NCBI RefSeq assembly: GCF_904848625.1
Contig: NZ_CAJHCP010000004.1
Span: forward strand, 538,913 to 602,912
Source of the DNA: Paraburkholderia metrosideri
GTDB lineage: Bacteria > Pseudomonadota > Gammaproteobacteria > Burkholderiales > Burkholderiaceae
Length of the DNA stretch: 64,000 nucleotides
Direction of reading: 5' to 3'
Notes under the pieces: model-generated
What the model saw: the letters and a program-made list of their open reading frames with translations, nothing else
Told to the model about the DNA's origin: nothing
The model's database searches: none
Made by a program: the position numbers and the translations under genes
Part shown: positions 17,280 to 25,383 of the stretch, in pieces
How the letters are laid out: each line of letters starts with the position of its first letter
Numbering within the stretch: position 1 is the stretch's first letter

Positions 17280-17780
17280 CTAGCCGGGCGACTTCGCGCC
17301 TTCGCGCTGAGCCGACGAGCGGAATGCATCGACCAGCTTGTCGACGATACGGTCGAGCGCCGCATGTTCGTCGTGACTGAGCACCGATAACAACTCGGCT
17401 TCGAGTGCCTGCCCGAGTTCATCACTGGTCGCTCGCGTGCGTTTGCCCGCCGGCGTCGGCCACAACTGAAAATGCCGCGCGTCGTCTGGATGAATGGTCC
17501 GGCGCACCTGCTTACGCTCGATCAGATCGGCCATCAGCTTGGATAGCAGCGTCTTTTCGATCAGCGTTTGCTCTTTCACAGCGGTGGCCGTGATACCGGG
17601 CGCATCGCAGATGATCCTCAACACGCGCAACGAACGCACATCGAGACCGCACGCCGGTTTGTACACCGCATTGGCGCGGCTGATCATCTCGGTCTTGATC
17701 AGGTCCAGCTTGAACGTGAGGAAATGCGCAAACTTCATGTGTTCAGGGGCAACGCTGGTTTTCGGCTTGGCAGATGACAT
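17280..17780 (-). CDS. MarR family transcriptional regulator
   Basis: A 166-residue MarR-type protein with the winged helix in the middle (LRVLRIICDAPGITATAVKEQTLIEKTLLSKLMADLIERKQVRRTIHPDDARHFQLWPTPAGK). It is divergent from the M20 hydrolase/MFS pair beginning at 18008. The gap contains the palindrome at 17908-17926, so it probably represses that pair. Its own 3' end is 140 bases from the PepSY gene start. Confidence 0.9.
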   Translation of the reverse strand: MSSAKPKTSVAPEHMKFAHFLTFKLDLIKTEMISRANAVYKPACGLDVRSLRVLRIICDAPGITATAVKEQTLIEKTLLSKLMADLIERKQVRRTIHPDDARHFQLWPTPAGKRTRATSDELGQALEAELLSVLSHDEHAALDRIVDKLVDAFRSSAQREGAKSPG

Positions 17781-17907
17781 ACCGGCTCGGATTTCCCGGA
17801 TCGGGTGAGAGGAGTGGAGTCGCCCAGGTACCGCATGACGCGACGCCCGGGAGAAATCAGATCATAGACGAATCTTTTTTGTCGCACTAACGTGTCCGTA
17901 AAATCAC

Positions 17908-17926
17908 TAGTTGAAAATTGCAACTA
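17908..17926. promoter_or_regulatory. Candidate MarR operator
   Basis: TAGTTG-AAAATTG-CAACTA is a perfect 6-bp inverted repeat with a 7-bp AT-rich centre, the usual size of a MarR-dimer site. It lies between the MarR gene and the divergent M20 gene, about 80 bases before the latter. Confidence 0.5.
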
Positions 17927-18007
17927 TTGAAGTATCTTCCTGAAACGGAATCGCGTCGCCCCGGCGAACGATGATTCCATTTTCCTCATATTTCGAAGGA
18001 TGCCGGC

Positions 18008-19162
18008 ATGCAGACAAATGTGGAATGGAATGCGCTCGCGGAATCGATGCGAACGTGGCGACGCAATATTCACCAGCATCCAGAACTGGGCTTTCACGAG
18101 CATCGCACCGCCGAAATGGTTGCGAGTCTGCTGAACAGTTGGGATATCGAGGTACAGACCGGTGTCGGCGGCACAGGGGTGGTCGGCACTATTCGAGGCA
18201 CCGGAGGCGCGGGTTTGTCGATCGGGCTGCGCGCGGACATGGACGCGCTGCCGATGCAGGAGAAGGGCACGGTTGCGCATCGCTCGACACATGACAACGT
18301 TTTCCACGGCTGTGGCCATGATGGCCATACGTCCATTCTGCTTGGCGTTGCAAAACAACTGTCGGAGAATCGCGCGTTTCGCGGCACCGTGCACCTGATT
18401 TTTCAACCGGCGGAAGAAACTCTGCGCGGCGGCTCCGAGATGATTCGCGATGGCCTTTTCGAGCGATTTCACTGCGACGAAATCTACGCGCTTCACAATA
18501 ACAACGCGCTACCCGCCGGAAAGATCGGCGTTCGCAGCGGCGCTATTCTTTCCGCATGCGATCTCTTCAGCATCCGTGTTCAGGGCGTGGGCAGCCACGC
18601 TGCGATGCCGCACCGGTCGGTCGATCCATTGATGATTGGCGCGGCGATCGTGCAATCCATTCAAAGCATTGTCAGCCGCAATATCGATCCGCTCGACACC
18701 GCCGTGGTCAGTGTCTGCAAGTTCAACGCGGGTACGGCGATCAATGTGATCCCGGATACAGCGCTACTCGAAGGAACGGTACGTACGCTATCGGTCTCAG
18801 CACAGGAACTGACGCTGACACGTCTGCGCGATATCTGCGACGGCGCTGCACGCATGTATGGCTGTACCGTCGAATTCGAACATCTGCAAAGTTCTCCGCC
18901 AACCGTCAACACGCCCGAGCAGACCGAGGTCGTGCGCGCCGCCGCGGAACATGTGCTGGGTGCGGACAACGTGATTCCCAATGTGGCGCCGTTGATGGCA
19001 TCGGAAGATTTCGCGTTCATGCTGCAGCAACGCCCCGGTTCGTACTTCTTTCTCGGCCACGATGGTTTGACCTGCCATCATCCGGAATTCGATTTCGACG
19101 ACGACACTGCACCGGCAGGCGCCGCCGTGTTCCTCGAAATCGTGCGCAGCCGGCTGGGTTGA
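18008..19162 (+). CDS. M20 family metallo-amidohydrolase (hippurate/N-acyl amino acid type)
   Basis: A 384-residue M20D-type peptidase/amidohydrolase. It has LRADMDALPMQE, FHGCGHDGHTSILLG (metal ligands His/Asp), QPAEET with the catalytic Glu, a dimerisation domain beginning near GVGSHAAMPHRSVDP, and a final HHPEFDFDD. Such enzymes hydrolyse N-acyl amino acids or hippurate-like amides in the cytosol. It is followed 36 bases later by a metabolite symporter, suggesting an uptake-and-hydrolysis pair controlled by the divergent MarR protein. Confidence 0.93.
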   Translation: MQTNVEWNALAESMRTWRRNIHQHPELGFHEHRTAEMVASLLNSWDIEVQTGVGGTGVVGTIRGTGGAGLSIGLRADMDALPMQEKGTVAHRSTHDNVFHGCGHDGHTSILLGVAKQLSENRAFRGTVHLIFQPAEETLRGGSEMIRDGLFERFHCDEIYALHNNNALPAGKIGVRSGAILSACDLFSIRVQGVGSHAAMPHRSVDPLMIGAAIVQSIQSIVSRNIDPLDTAVVSVCKFNAGTAINVIPDTALLEGTVRTLSVSAQELTLTRLRDICDGAARMYGCTVEFEHLQSSPPTVNTPEQTEVVRAAAEHVLGADNVIPNVAPLMASEDFAFMLQQRPGSYFFLGHDGLTCHHPEFDFDDDTAPAGAAVFLEIVRSRLG

Positions 19163-19198
19163 ACTTGCGCGCCCACCACCCCATCAAGGAGAACAGCA

Positions 19199-20518
19199 AT
19201 GTCCGCTAACCCCACACCGTCGCCGGCAATGGTGCGAAAGGTCGTGATTGCGTCCATTCTCGGCAATGCGTTCGAGTGGTTCGACTTCGCTATTTACGGG
19301 CTATTCGCGGTCACGATCGCACGGCTGTATTTTCCCGCCGACAATGCGCTCGCGTCACTAATGCTCACGCTGGCGACGTTTGGCATCGGGTTTGCGGTAC
19401 GGCCGCTCGGTGGCGTGTTGCTGGGGTTGTACGGCGACCGGGTCGGCCGCAAGAAGGCGCTGTCGGTCACCATCGTACTGATGGCGGTCGGCACCGGCAT
19501 GATCGGCTTGCTGCCGACTTACGCTGCAATCGGCGTTGCCGCTCCGATCCTGATGGTGCTCGCGCGAATGATCCAGGGCATGTCCGCGGGCGGCGAGTTC
19601 AGCGGCGCGACGACGATGCTGGTGGAATTTGCGCCGCCTCATCGGCGCGGATTTTTCGGCAGTTTCCAGATGTGCTCGCAAGCATTGGCCTTCTCGCTTG
19701 GCGCGGCTGTCGCCTATCTGCTCACGACGCAACTCAATGCCGCTCAACTGGAATCGTGGGGGTGGCGCCTGCCGTTTCTATTTGGCATTCTGATCGGGCC
19801 AGTGGGATGGCTCATTCGCTCGAAGGTCGACGAATCGCCAGAATTTCTCGCCTTTCGCCGCTCGGCTGCGAATGCATCCGGCAAGACCGCAGGCACGCCG
19901 TTGCGCGATATCCTGCGAAACTACCCGCGCGAATTGATCTCAAGCACCGGTATTTGTGTGGTGGGCACCGTTTCCGCCTATATCTTTGTGTTCTTCCTGC
20001 CGATCTTCGCCAAACAGCGTTTGGGAATTGCGACAGCCGATGCCAATCTCTCCACCTTTGTTGGAACCGCAGTCATTCTCGTGTTCTGTCCGCTGGCCGG
20101 TTATCTCTCCGATCGCTACGGTCGAAAGGCGGTCCTGTTGCCCGGCATGTTGGGCTACGGCGTGGCCGCCTGGTTCCTGTTTCATCACTTCATCGCAGCG
20201 CCGTCGTTTCAGTCGCTGCTGGTGTTGCAAGTTGGCGTGTCGTTCTTCATGAGCTTTATCTGGGCGCCCGTACCGATTGTATTGACGGAAGTGTTTCCAG
20301 TCGGCGTGCGGTCAACGGGCGCAGCGCTGACGTATAACCTGGCGGTGCTGCTATTCGGCGGCCTGGCACCCTTCATCAACACGTGGCTGGTCAAGGTAAC
20401 GGGTAGCAATGCCGCGCCGTTGTACTACGTGCTGTTCAGTCTGCTGATCGGCGTGGTGGGTACGCTGCTACTGCCAGAAGCGAGTCGCGGCGGTTTGCGG
20501 GCACGCGTGGCGTCGTAG
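19199..20518 (+). CDS. MFS transporter, metabolite:H+ symporter (ProP/ShiA-like)
   Basis: 439 residues with 12 predicted helices and the MHS-family opening ILGNAFEWFDFAIYGLFA, the loop 2-3 motif GDRVGRKKAL, GMSAGGEFSGATT and a second DRYGRKAVL. Members import small organic acids, betaines or amino acid derivatives with protons. It is co-directional with and close to the M20 hydrolase and probably brings in its amide substrate. Confidence 0.92.
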   Translation: MSANPTPSPAMVRKVVIASILGNAFEWFDFAIYGLFAVTIARLYFPADNALASLMLTLATFGIGFAVRPLGGVLLGLYGDRVGRKKALSVTIVLMAVGTGMIGLLPTYAAIGVAAPILMVLARMIQGMSAGGEFSGATTMLVEFAPPHRRGFFGSFQMCSQALAFSLGAAVAYLLTTQLNAAQLESWGWRLPFLFGILIGPVGWLIRSKVDESPEFLAFRRSAANASGKTAGTPLRDILRNYPRELISSTGICVVGTVSAYIFVFFLPIFAKQRLGIATADANLSTFVGTAVILVFCPLAGYLSDRYGRKAVLLPGMLGYGVAAWFLFHHFIAAPSFQSLLVLQVGVSFFMSFIWAPVPIVLTEVFPVGVRSTGAALTYNLAVLLFGGLAPFINTWLVKVTGSNAAPLYYVLFSLLIGVVGTLLLPEASRGGLRARVAS

Positions 20519-20776
20519 CCAGGCCGGACACAATAGCTCTTCGTTGACGGGAGGCCACTCCTGTTTCTGTCGCGAAAGGAAAAACCGAAGCGCGCATGCC
20601 CGAGCATAGGAGCGGACGAGCGGAAGATTCACGAAATTGTCCTGTGATCGCAGCCTATAATCCGATCAGACAGCCGAACAACACGCTCTGCATGGCATCG
20701 CGTTTCGCTGCCATTCCGGCCGCCTATATCACGCGGCCGGGATGGCAGATCCGCAAAACACGGCAACGGAGGCATA

Positions 20777-21169
20777 GTGAAAATGAGTGGCGCAAGCAGA
20801 ATAACTGGCGCATTCGCCGCCCTGACCATCACCATTTGCGCGCTTGGCGTAAGCTCGGCGCAAGCGCAGACACCCAACGCGGTGCCGAACGGCGCGACCG
20901 CTCCAGGTCAGCCGACTGCCTCCTCCTCGATACACCGCAGAAGCGACAACGATATCGCCCGTGATGTACGGCGCGCACTCTCACGCACGCCGAGTTTGAA
21001 TGCGTCAGGGATTCATGTCCGCTCGCGCAATGCAGCCGTCACACTAACCGGCCGCGTGCCGCAACGCTCGCAGGTTGCAAGGGCGGGAAGTGCCGCACGG
21101 TCGGTTCGCGGCGTAAGGTCCGTTTCCAACCGGATAACGGTACTCACACGCGGCGGGAACGTCCATTAG
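20777..21169 (+). CDS. BON-domain secreted protein
   Basis: 130 residues from GTG 20777 (ATG 20783 is also possible), with GGAGG about 8 bases before the GTG. There is a signal peptide (AFAALTITICALGVSSAQAQ) and a BON domain from about residue 52: DNDIARDVRRALSRTPSLNASGIHVRSRNAAVTLTGRVPQRSQVARAGSAARSVRGVRSVSN. BON domains occur in periplasmic proteins that contact phospholipid or stabilise the envelope in osmotic stress. It appears monocistronic. Confidence 0.85.
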   Translation: MKMSGASRITGAFAALTITICALGVSSAQAQTPNAVPNGATAPGQPTASSSIHRRSDNDIARDVRRALSRTPSLNASGIHVRSRNAAVTLTGRVPQRSQVARAGSAARSVRGVRSVSNRITVLTRGGNVH

Positions 21170-21459
21170 GTAGCCATCCTGATGCGAGGTCGCCAACGGA
21201 GAGAATCGTCCATGCATCATGGTTTTCCTGAACGGGTTTTCCTGAACGCGACAGCCTGCACGCGCGATTGCCGGGCCTTCTTCGAACATGACGACCTGCC
21301 GATAGCCTGACGCCGTTTGTCGACGTCAGCGCTTCCCGAACTCCGACTCGGACGCGAGATGCGGACGTAGTCACGTCATCACCAGGAATTGGCGATGGGT
21401 GTCGTCTTCTTCGTCGACTGCGTGTGATACGGCGTCGCTGGCGTTTGTCGCAAAGCGCC

Positions 21460-21939
21460 TCAATCGAGGCGATCAGCCGGGATGGGCGGAGAGAAGCGCA
21501 ATGCGCCCGCGATCCGGTTCCATGCATTGATAGCGCCAATCGCGGTGGTCAGGAAAGCACTTTCCGTTCTGGAAAATTGCGCGTGCAATTGCGTGTAATC
21601 CGCTTCGGAAGGAGCTCGCAACGGCATCAAGGTTAGCGCCTCGGTCCACGCCAGCGCCGCGCGCTCACGCGCCGAAAACAGGCCAGCTTCGCGCCATGTC
21701 GCGACCAGATCGAGCTTGGCAGGTGTGACTCTCAGCTTGCGTGCGTAGTTCAGGTGGTACTGAAGACAGAACGCACAGCCGTTTAGCTGCGACGCGCGCA
21801 CCTTGATCAACTCGGTCAACGATTTTTCGAGTCCGGAGTTGTCTACGGCTTTTCCCAGCGCAGCTAGCGCGGCCAGCACCTCGGGGGCTTCGCGTTCGAA
21901 TTCAGACATGTCGATAAAAGCGTGGCTTTCCAGCGTCAT
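21460..21939 (-). CDS. AhpD-like carboxymuconolactone decarboxylase family protein
   Basis: 159 residues with the AhpD-type active site GCAFCLQYH (Cys55-x-x-Cys58 and His62) after the family lead-in LTELIKVRASQLN. Such proteins act as peroxidase-linked thiol reductants; the redox CxxC favours that over true carboxymuconolactone decarboxylation. It is divergent from a MarR regulator with a perfect inverted repeat between, so it likely responds to an oxidant or electrophile. Met11 (21909) is an alternative start. Confidence 0.9.
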   Translation of the reverse strand: MTLESHAFIDMSEFEREAPEVLAALAALGKAVDNSGLEKSLTELIKVRASQLNGCAFCLQYHLNYARKLRVTPAKLDLVATWREAGLFSARERAALAWTEALTLMPLRAPSEADYTQLHAQFSRTESAFLTTAIGAINAWNRIAGALRFSPPIPADRLD

Positions 21940-21962
21940 CTGCTTCTCCTTCTCGGGTAATA

Positions 21963-21999
21963 TAAGAATTCGTACATTGTTATGTTATTCGAATTCTTA
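21963..21999. promoter_or_regulatory. Inverted-repeat operator between AhpD-like and MarR genes
   Basis: TAAGAATTCG (21963-21972) and CGAATTCTTA (21990-21999) are exact complements separated by 17 bases, and each arm contains the palindrome GAATTC. The site covers nearly the whole gap between the two divergent genes and ends four bases before the MarR ATG, so binding would shut off both. Confidence 0.6.
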
Positions 22000-22003
22000 C
22001 ATC

Positions 22004-22486
22004 ATGAGCAAGAAGCCCCTGACATCTCCCACGATTCCCGCGATCGGCGAAGGTAAGCGCGGCGAGCAAGGCCATATTGGTTATCTGCTACGGCAAGCCT
22101 CTGCCGCGCATCGGATCCGCATGGAACAGGCGCTGCGCGACACCGGCGTGACCGTCCCGCAGTTCCTCGTTCTGACGATGATCGCAGCGTACCCCGGCAT
22201 ATCCGGAGCCGATCTCGCACGGCTGTCGCTGCTGACGCCGCAAACCATGAGTGTGATCGTCGCGAATCTTGAGCGGGACGGCATGGTGTTCCGTCAGCCA
22301 CATTCGGAGCACGGACGCATCCAGCTGATCGGAGTGACCGAGCCGGGGAAGAAATTCCTTGCAGGCTGCAAGGCAGTGGTTGCTGAAGCAGAGGCGGGAC
22401 TGCTTGACGGGTTATCGGCGGCAGAAGAGCGGGCCGTTCGGAAATGGCTTGTACTGGTTGCGTTGCAAACCGATCAGATGGACTAA
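22004..22486 (+). CDS. MarR family transcriptional regulator
   Basis: From the ATG at 22004, 160 residues with a standard MarR winged helix (GVTVPQFLVLTMIAAYPGISGADLARLSLLTPQTMSVIVANLERDGMVFRQPHSEHGRIQLIGVTEPGKKFL). The frame is open further upstream, but that would run through the operator and into the AhpD gene. It lacks an N-terminal cysteine of the OhrR type, so I would not call it a peroxide sensor on sequence alone. Confidence 0.9.
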   Translation: MSKKPLTSPTIPAIGEGKRGEQGHIGYLLRQASAAHRIRMEQALRDTGVTVPQFLVLTMIAAYPGISGADLARLSLLTPQTMSVIVANLERDGMVFRQPHSEHGRIQLIGVTEPGKKFLAGCKAVVAEAEAGLLDGLSAAEERAVRKWLVLVALQTDQMD

Positions 22487-22974
22487 AAAAGGTGCGCGGA
22501 CATTTAAGCATTGATTGAATACCGGCTGATTTACCCCATGACTTGTAACTGCGGGTAAGGAGCTTCGTGCCGGCCAAAGCGACTCTCCCGCTTGATGCAC
22601 CCGCCGGGCCACGGCCACTCAAGCCGTCTCGCTGCCCGAACGCCCACGCCGCCGTTCAAACGCTCGCCACCCCATCACACCTCGTTACAAATCGACACTG
22701 CGCCGCGGCAATTGGCGATTCACACTGCAACGCGCGTCAAAGATTCATACAAAACCGCAATGACATGGCGGTGTATGCACGCAATCCAGCGCCGCTCGCC
22801 AAGATCAGTCAGAACGAAATACAAAGCTTCCGCAAGGCTACTGAAAGTTCACCTGCCGCGTCGCGACGCGGCACGTTTCCGCCTTGGATAAAGCGGTCCG
22901 CGTGTCCTGCGTCAAACGGTATTCGTTTGGTCGCGTTCGTCGTATCCACGCTAACTTCATGTCGGTAAAAAAAC
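22487..22974. other. Intergenic region, no supported gene
   Basis: There is no convincing coding frame in these 488 bases. A TTACCC...GGGTAA inverted repeat (about 22531-22557) is the only structure I noticed. The right end presumably holds the promoter of the phosphatase gene. Confidence 0.4.
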
Positions 22975-23814
22975 ATGCTGCAGACTTTCTTACCCGTCCG
23001 ACACTTCAAAAAGAACACGCTTGGTCGTGACTTCGTCGTAGGCGATCTGCACGGATGTTTCGCCCAACTTCGACAGGAACTCGAGTCACGCCAGTTCGAC
23101 CCGTCGCGCGACAGGCTGTTCGCCGTCGGCGATCTCGTGGACCGCGGGCATGAATCGCCCGCCGTGCTGGATGTCGTGCGTCGCTATGACATTCAGTCGG
23201 TGCGCGGCAATCATGAGGACGTGATCGTGCGCTGGCATCGTCACGGCGGCAGGGATTCATCGATCCGTTGCAATGGCGGCGACTGGCTGCTCGATATGGC
23301 GGACGACACGCACGCGGTGGACGAGATCGTCGCGTACATGGCGGCCCTTCCGTACGCAATCGAAATCGAAACCGACAATGGGCTGGTTGGAATCGTCCAC
23401 GCCAATGTGCCGGTGCGATCGTGGGCACAGTTGGTCCAGGCACTCGAACAGGAAAGCCGCGACGGCCCTATTCGTCGCAAAGTGATCTGGGACCGGTCGC
23501 GATGGACCTCACGCAGGGCAACCGGACTTACCTCGATCGGGCACGCTGCCGCGCAATTGCTCCAGCGTCTCGCACCCGGATGGTGTGACCCGAGGGGGCA
23601 CGTCGAAGGCGTGGCGGCGGTCATCGTCGGACACACGCCGACGCGCGAACCGAAAGTCCGCGCCAACGTCATTAACGTCGATACGGGATTGGTCTATGGG
23701 GGCAATCTGACGCTGCTCGCTCTCGACGAAGTACCGATGCTGCTCAGTCGCGCATCCCGCGAAAAGCCAGCCTCCGGAGGATCCAAACGCTATCCGGCAG
23801 AGTCCGGCGTGTGA
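22975..23814 (+). CDS. PPP-type metallophosphatase (PrpA-like Ser/Thr phosphatase)
   Basis: A 279-residue cytosolic phosphatase with the full PPP metal-site series: GDLHG (residues 23-27), GDLVDRG (52-58), GNHE (78-81), IVHANVP and IVGHTP. It should be a Mn- or Fe-dependent phosphoprotein or dinucleotide-tetraphosphate-type phosphatase; the bacterial PrpA/PrpB group fits best. The C-terminal 20 residues look disordered. No good ribosome-binding site precedes the ATG. The LRR-kinase gene lies about 3 kb away, but nothing shows that they act together. Confidence 0.9.
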   Translation: MLQTFLPVRHFKKNTLGRDFVVGDLHGCFAQLRQELESRQFDPSRDRLFAVGDLVDRGHESPAVLDVVRRYDIQSVRGNHEDVIVRWHRHGGRDSSIRCNGGDWLLDMADDTHAVDEIVAYMAALPYAIEIETDNGLVGIVHANVPVRSWAQLVQALEQESRDGPIRRKVIWDRSRWTSRRATGLTSIGHAAAQLLQRLAPGWCDPRGHVEGVAAVIVGHTPTREPKVRANVINVDTGLVYGGNLTLLALDEVPMLLSRASREKPASGGSKRYPAESGV

Positions 23815-23955
23815 GTGACCAAGCGGGCGCCACCCAGCACCTGCATGCTGTGCATTTCCGCTTTCCGGGCACGTCGCGTGCTTCCCCGATGTTCCAGGGC
23901 ACGAGCCGGCTATTGAGCAAATAGCCAGGCAATCAAAGACAACCAGGAGCCGAAA

Positions 23956-24387
23956 ATGAAAGCAAAAACACTGATCTGCGCGACTGTTCTCGCTACCCTT
24001 TGCGCGTCGCAAGGCGCGTTCGCGCAAGTCGCCGGCCTGCAACCTCTCGGTGGCACCGTCGAACAAACCAATGCGTTGCTGAAGGGTTGGAGCGTACGTC
24101 GCGCCCTCGTCGACGAACCGGTTTACAACGACCTCAATGACAAGATCGGCAGCATCTATGACGTCATCATTGCGCCGGATCGCAAGGCGACCTATGCGGT
24201 CGTTTCGGTCGGCGGCTTCCTCGGCATGGGCAAGCACTATGTCGCGATTCCGGTCGATCACTTCGAGATTCGCGACGGCAACCTGTTCCTTGCTGGCGCG
24301 ACGAAAGATGCACTGAAATCCGTGCCGGAATTCGAGTACAACAAGCTCGAAAAGGCGACCAAGCCGCACAAGGTCAACACGGACTAA
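23956..24387 (+). CDS. PRC-barrel domain secreted protein
   Basis: 143 residues with a signal peptide (MKAKTLICATVLATLCASQGAFAQ) and a PRC-barrel-like domain from about residue 48: RRALVDEPVYNDLNDKIGSIYDVIIAPDRKATYAVVSVGGFLGMGKHYVAIPVDHFEI. The ribosome-binding site AGGAG is 9 bases before the ATG. PRC barrels outside photosynthetic centres and RimM are poorly understood; envelope-stress roles are commonly inferred for the secreted ones. Confidence 0.85.
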   Translation: MKAKTLICATVLATLCASQGAFAQVAGLQPLGGTVEQTNALLKGWSVRRALVDEPVYNDLNDKIGSIYDVIIAPDRKATYAVVSVGGFLGMGKHYVAIPVDHFEIRDGNLFLAGATKDALKSVPEFEYNKLEKATKPHKVNTD

Positions 24388-24420
24388 TGCAGCGACTCTG
24401 GCCGGCAACTCGCGACCATT

Positions 24421-25383
24421 TCAATGACTGGCGGCAGTGACCAGTTGCAGCGGCGTTTCAATGACGCTCGACAATTCGTTCTGCTTTCTCTGCTCGGTCA
24501 CTGCCTTCAACGCTACGTCGATTCCAAAGATGGCTTGCCGGTCGGCAAACTGATTCATGCTGGCAAGCACACGGCCGTCGGCAAGCAACGGCTTGATCGC
24601 CTCGATAGCGTTATATCCGGTGACATACACGCCGCCGCTGCGGCCAGCGTCGCGAATCGCGTCGACCGCGCCCATGGCCATATTGTCGTTACCGCACAAT
24701 AGCGCACGAATTTGCGAATGATCGTTAAGCATCTTCGACGCTATGTCGCGTCCCTTTCCATATTCCCAGTCGCCGGCCTGAACCGCGACGACCTCGACGC
24801 CCGCCGCGGTCATTGCATCCCTGGCGCCGGCGGTGCGTTGCTGCGCGTTGCGATCGACGGAAATGCCTTCAATGATCCCAACCTGATCGCCCCCTTTTAA
24901 TTTTTGCGCGAGATATTGGCCCACTTGCGTGGCGCCCTTGCGATTATTCGGACCGACGAACGGTACGGAAATGCGCGCGGCCGCCTGAGTTGCGTCGTCG
25001 AGCGGATTGTCGATCGTGATCATGATGATGCCCGCTTTGACCCCTCGCGCCATCACCGCGGTCAGCGCGCGCGAGTCGGTTGGCGCGACGACGATCGCGT
25101 TCATCTTCGCCTTGATCATCGCGTCGACCATCTGGATCTGCGCGGCAGTGTCGGTCTCTTTTGCGGTGCCCCGAATCGTCAGGCCGAATTGCGACGCGTA
25201 ATGCTGCTGATAATTCTGCGCAGCGTCGGCCATTGCCACCGTGAACGGATCGACCAGCGATTTCAGCACGAGCGCAATCTTCAGCTTACCGGGTTGCGCT
25301 GCTTCGACGCGTGCGGCGCCCGTCACGCCGGCAGCGGCCAGCGCTCCGGCCAACAGCACGCGGCGGCGCATCGTCTGAATCAT
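24421..25383 (-). CDS. Periplasmic sugar-binding protein (RbsB/XylF-like), coupled to LRR kinase
   Basis: 320 residues from ATG 25383, whose ATGA overlaps the stop of the preceding LRR-kinase gene. The signal peptide MIQTMRRRVLLAGALAAAGVTGAARVEAA may be Tat-type. The mature part is a type I periplasmic binding protein: IALVLKSLVDPFTVAMADAAQ, NAIVVAPTDSRALTAV, FVGPNNRKGATQVGQYLAQ, ALLCGNDNMAMGAVDAI and VYVTGYNAIEAIKPLL. It likely binds a pentose, ribitol or autoinducer-like sugar. No permease or ATPase gene is nearby, so it may sense rather than transport. Confidence 0.9.
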   Translation of the reverse strand: MIQTMRRRVLLAGALAAAGVTGAARVEAAQPGKLKIALVLKSLVDPFTVAMADAAQNYQQHYASQFGLTIRGTAKETDTAAQIQMVDAMIKAKMNAIVVAPTDSRALTAVMARGVKAGIIMITIDNPLDDATQAAARISVPFVGPNNRKGATQVGQYLAQKLKGGDQVGIIEGISVDRNAQQRTAGARDAMTAAGVEVVAVQAGDWEYGKGRDIASKMLNDHSQIRALLCGNDNMAMGAVDAIRDAGRSGGVYVTGYNAIEAIKPLLADGRVLASMNQFADRQAIFGIDVALKAVTEQRKQNELSSVIETPLQLVTAASH

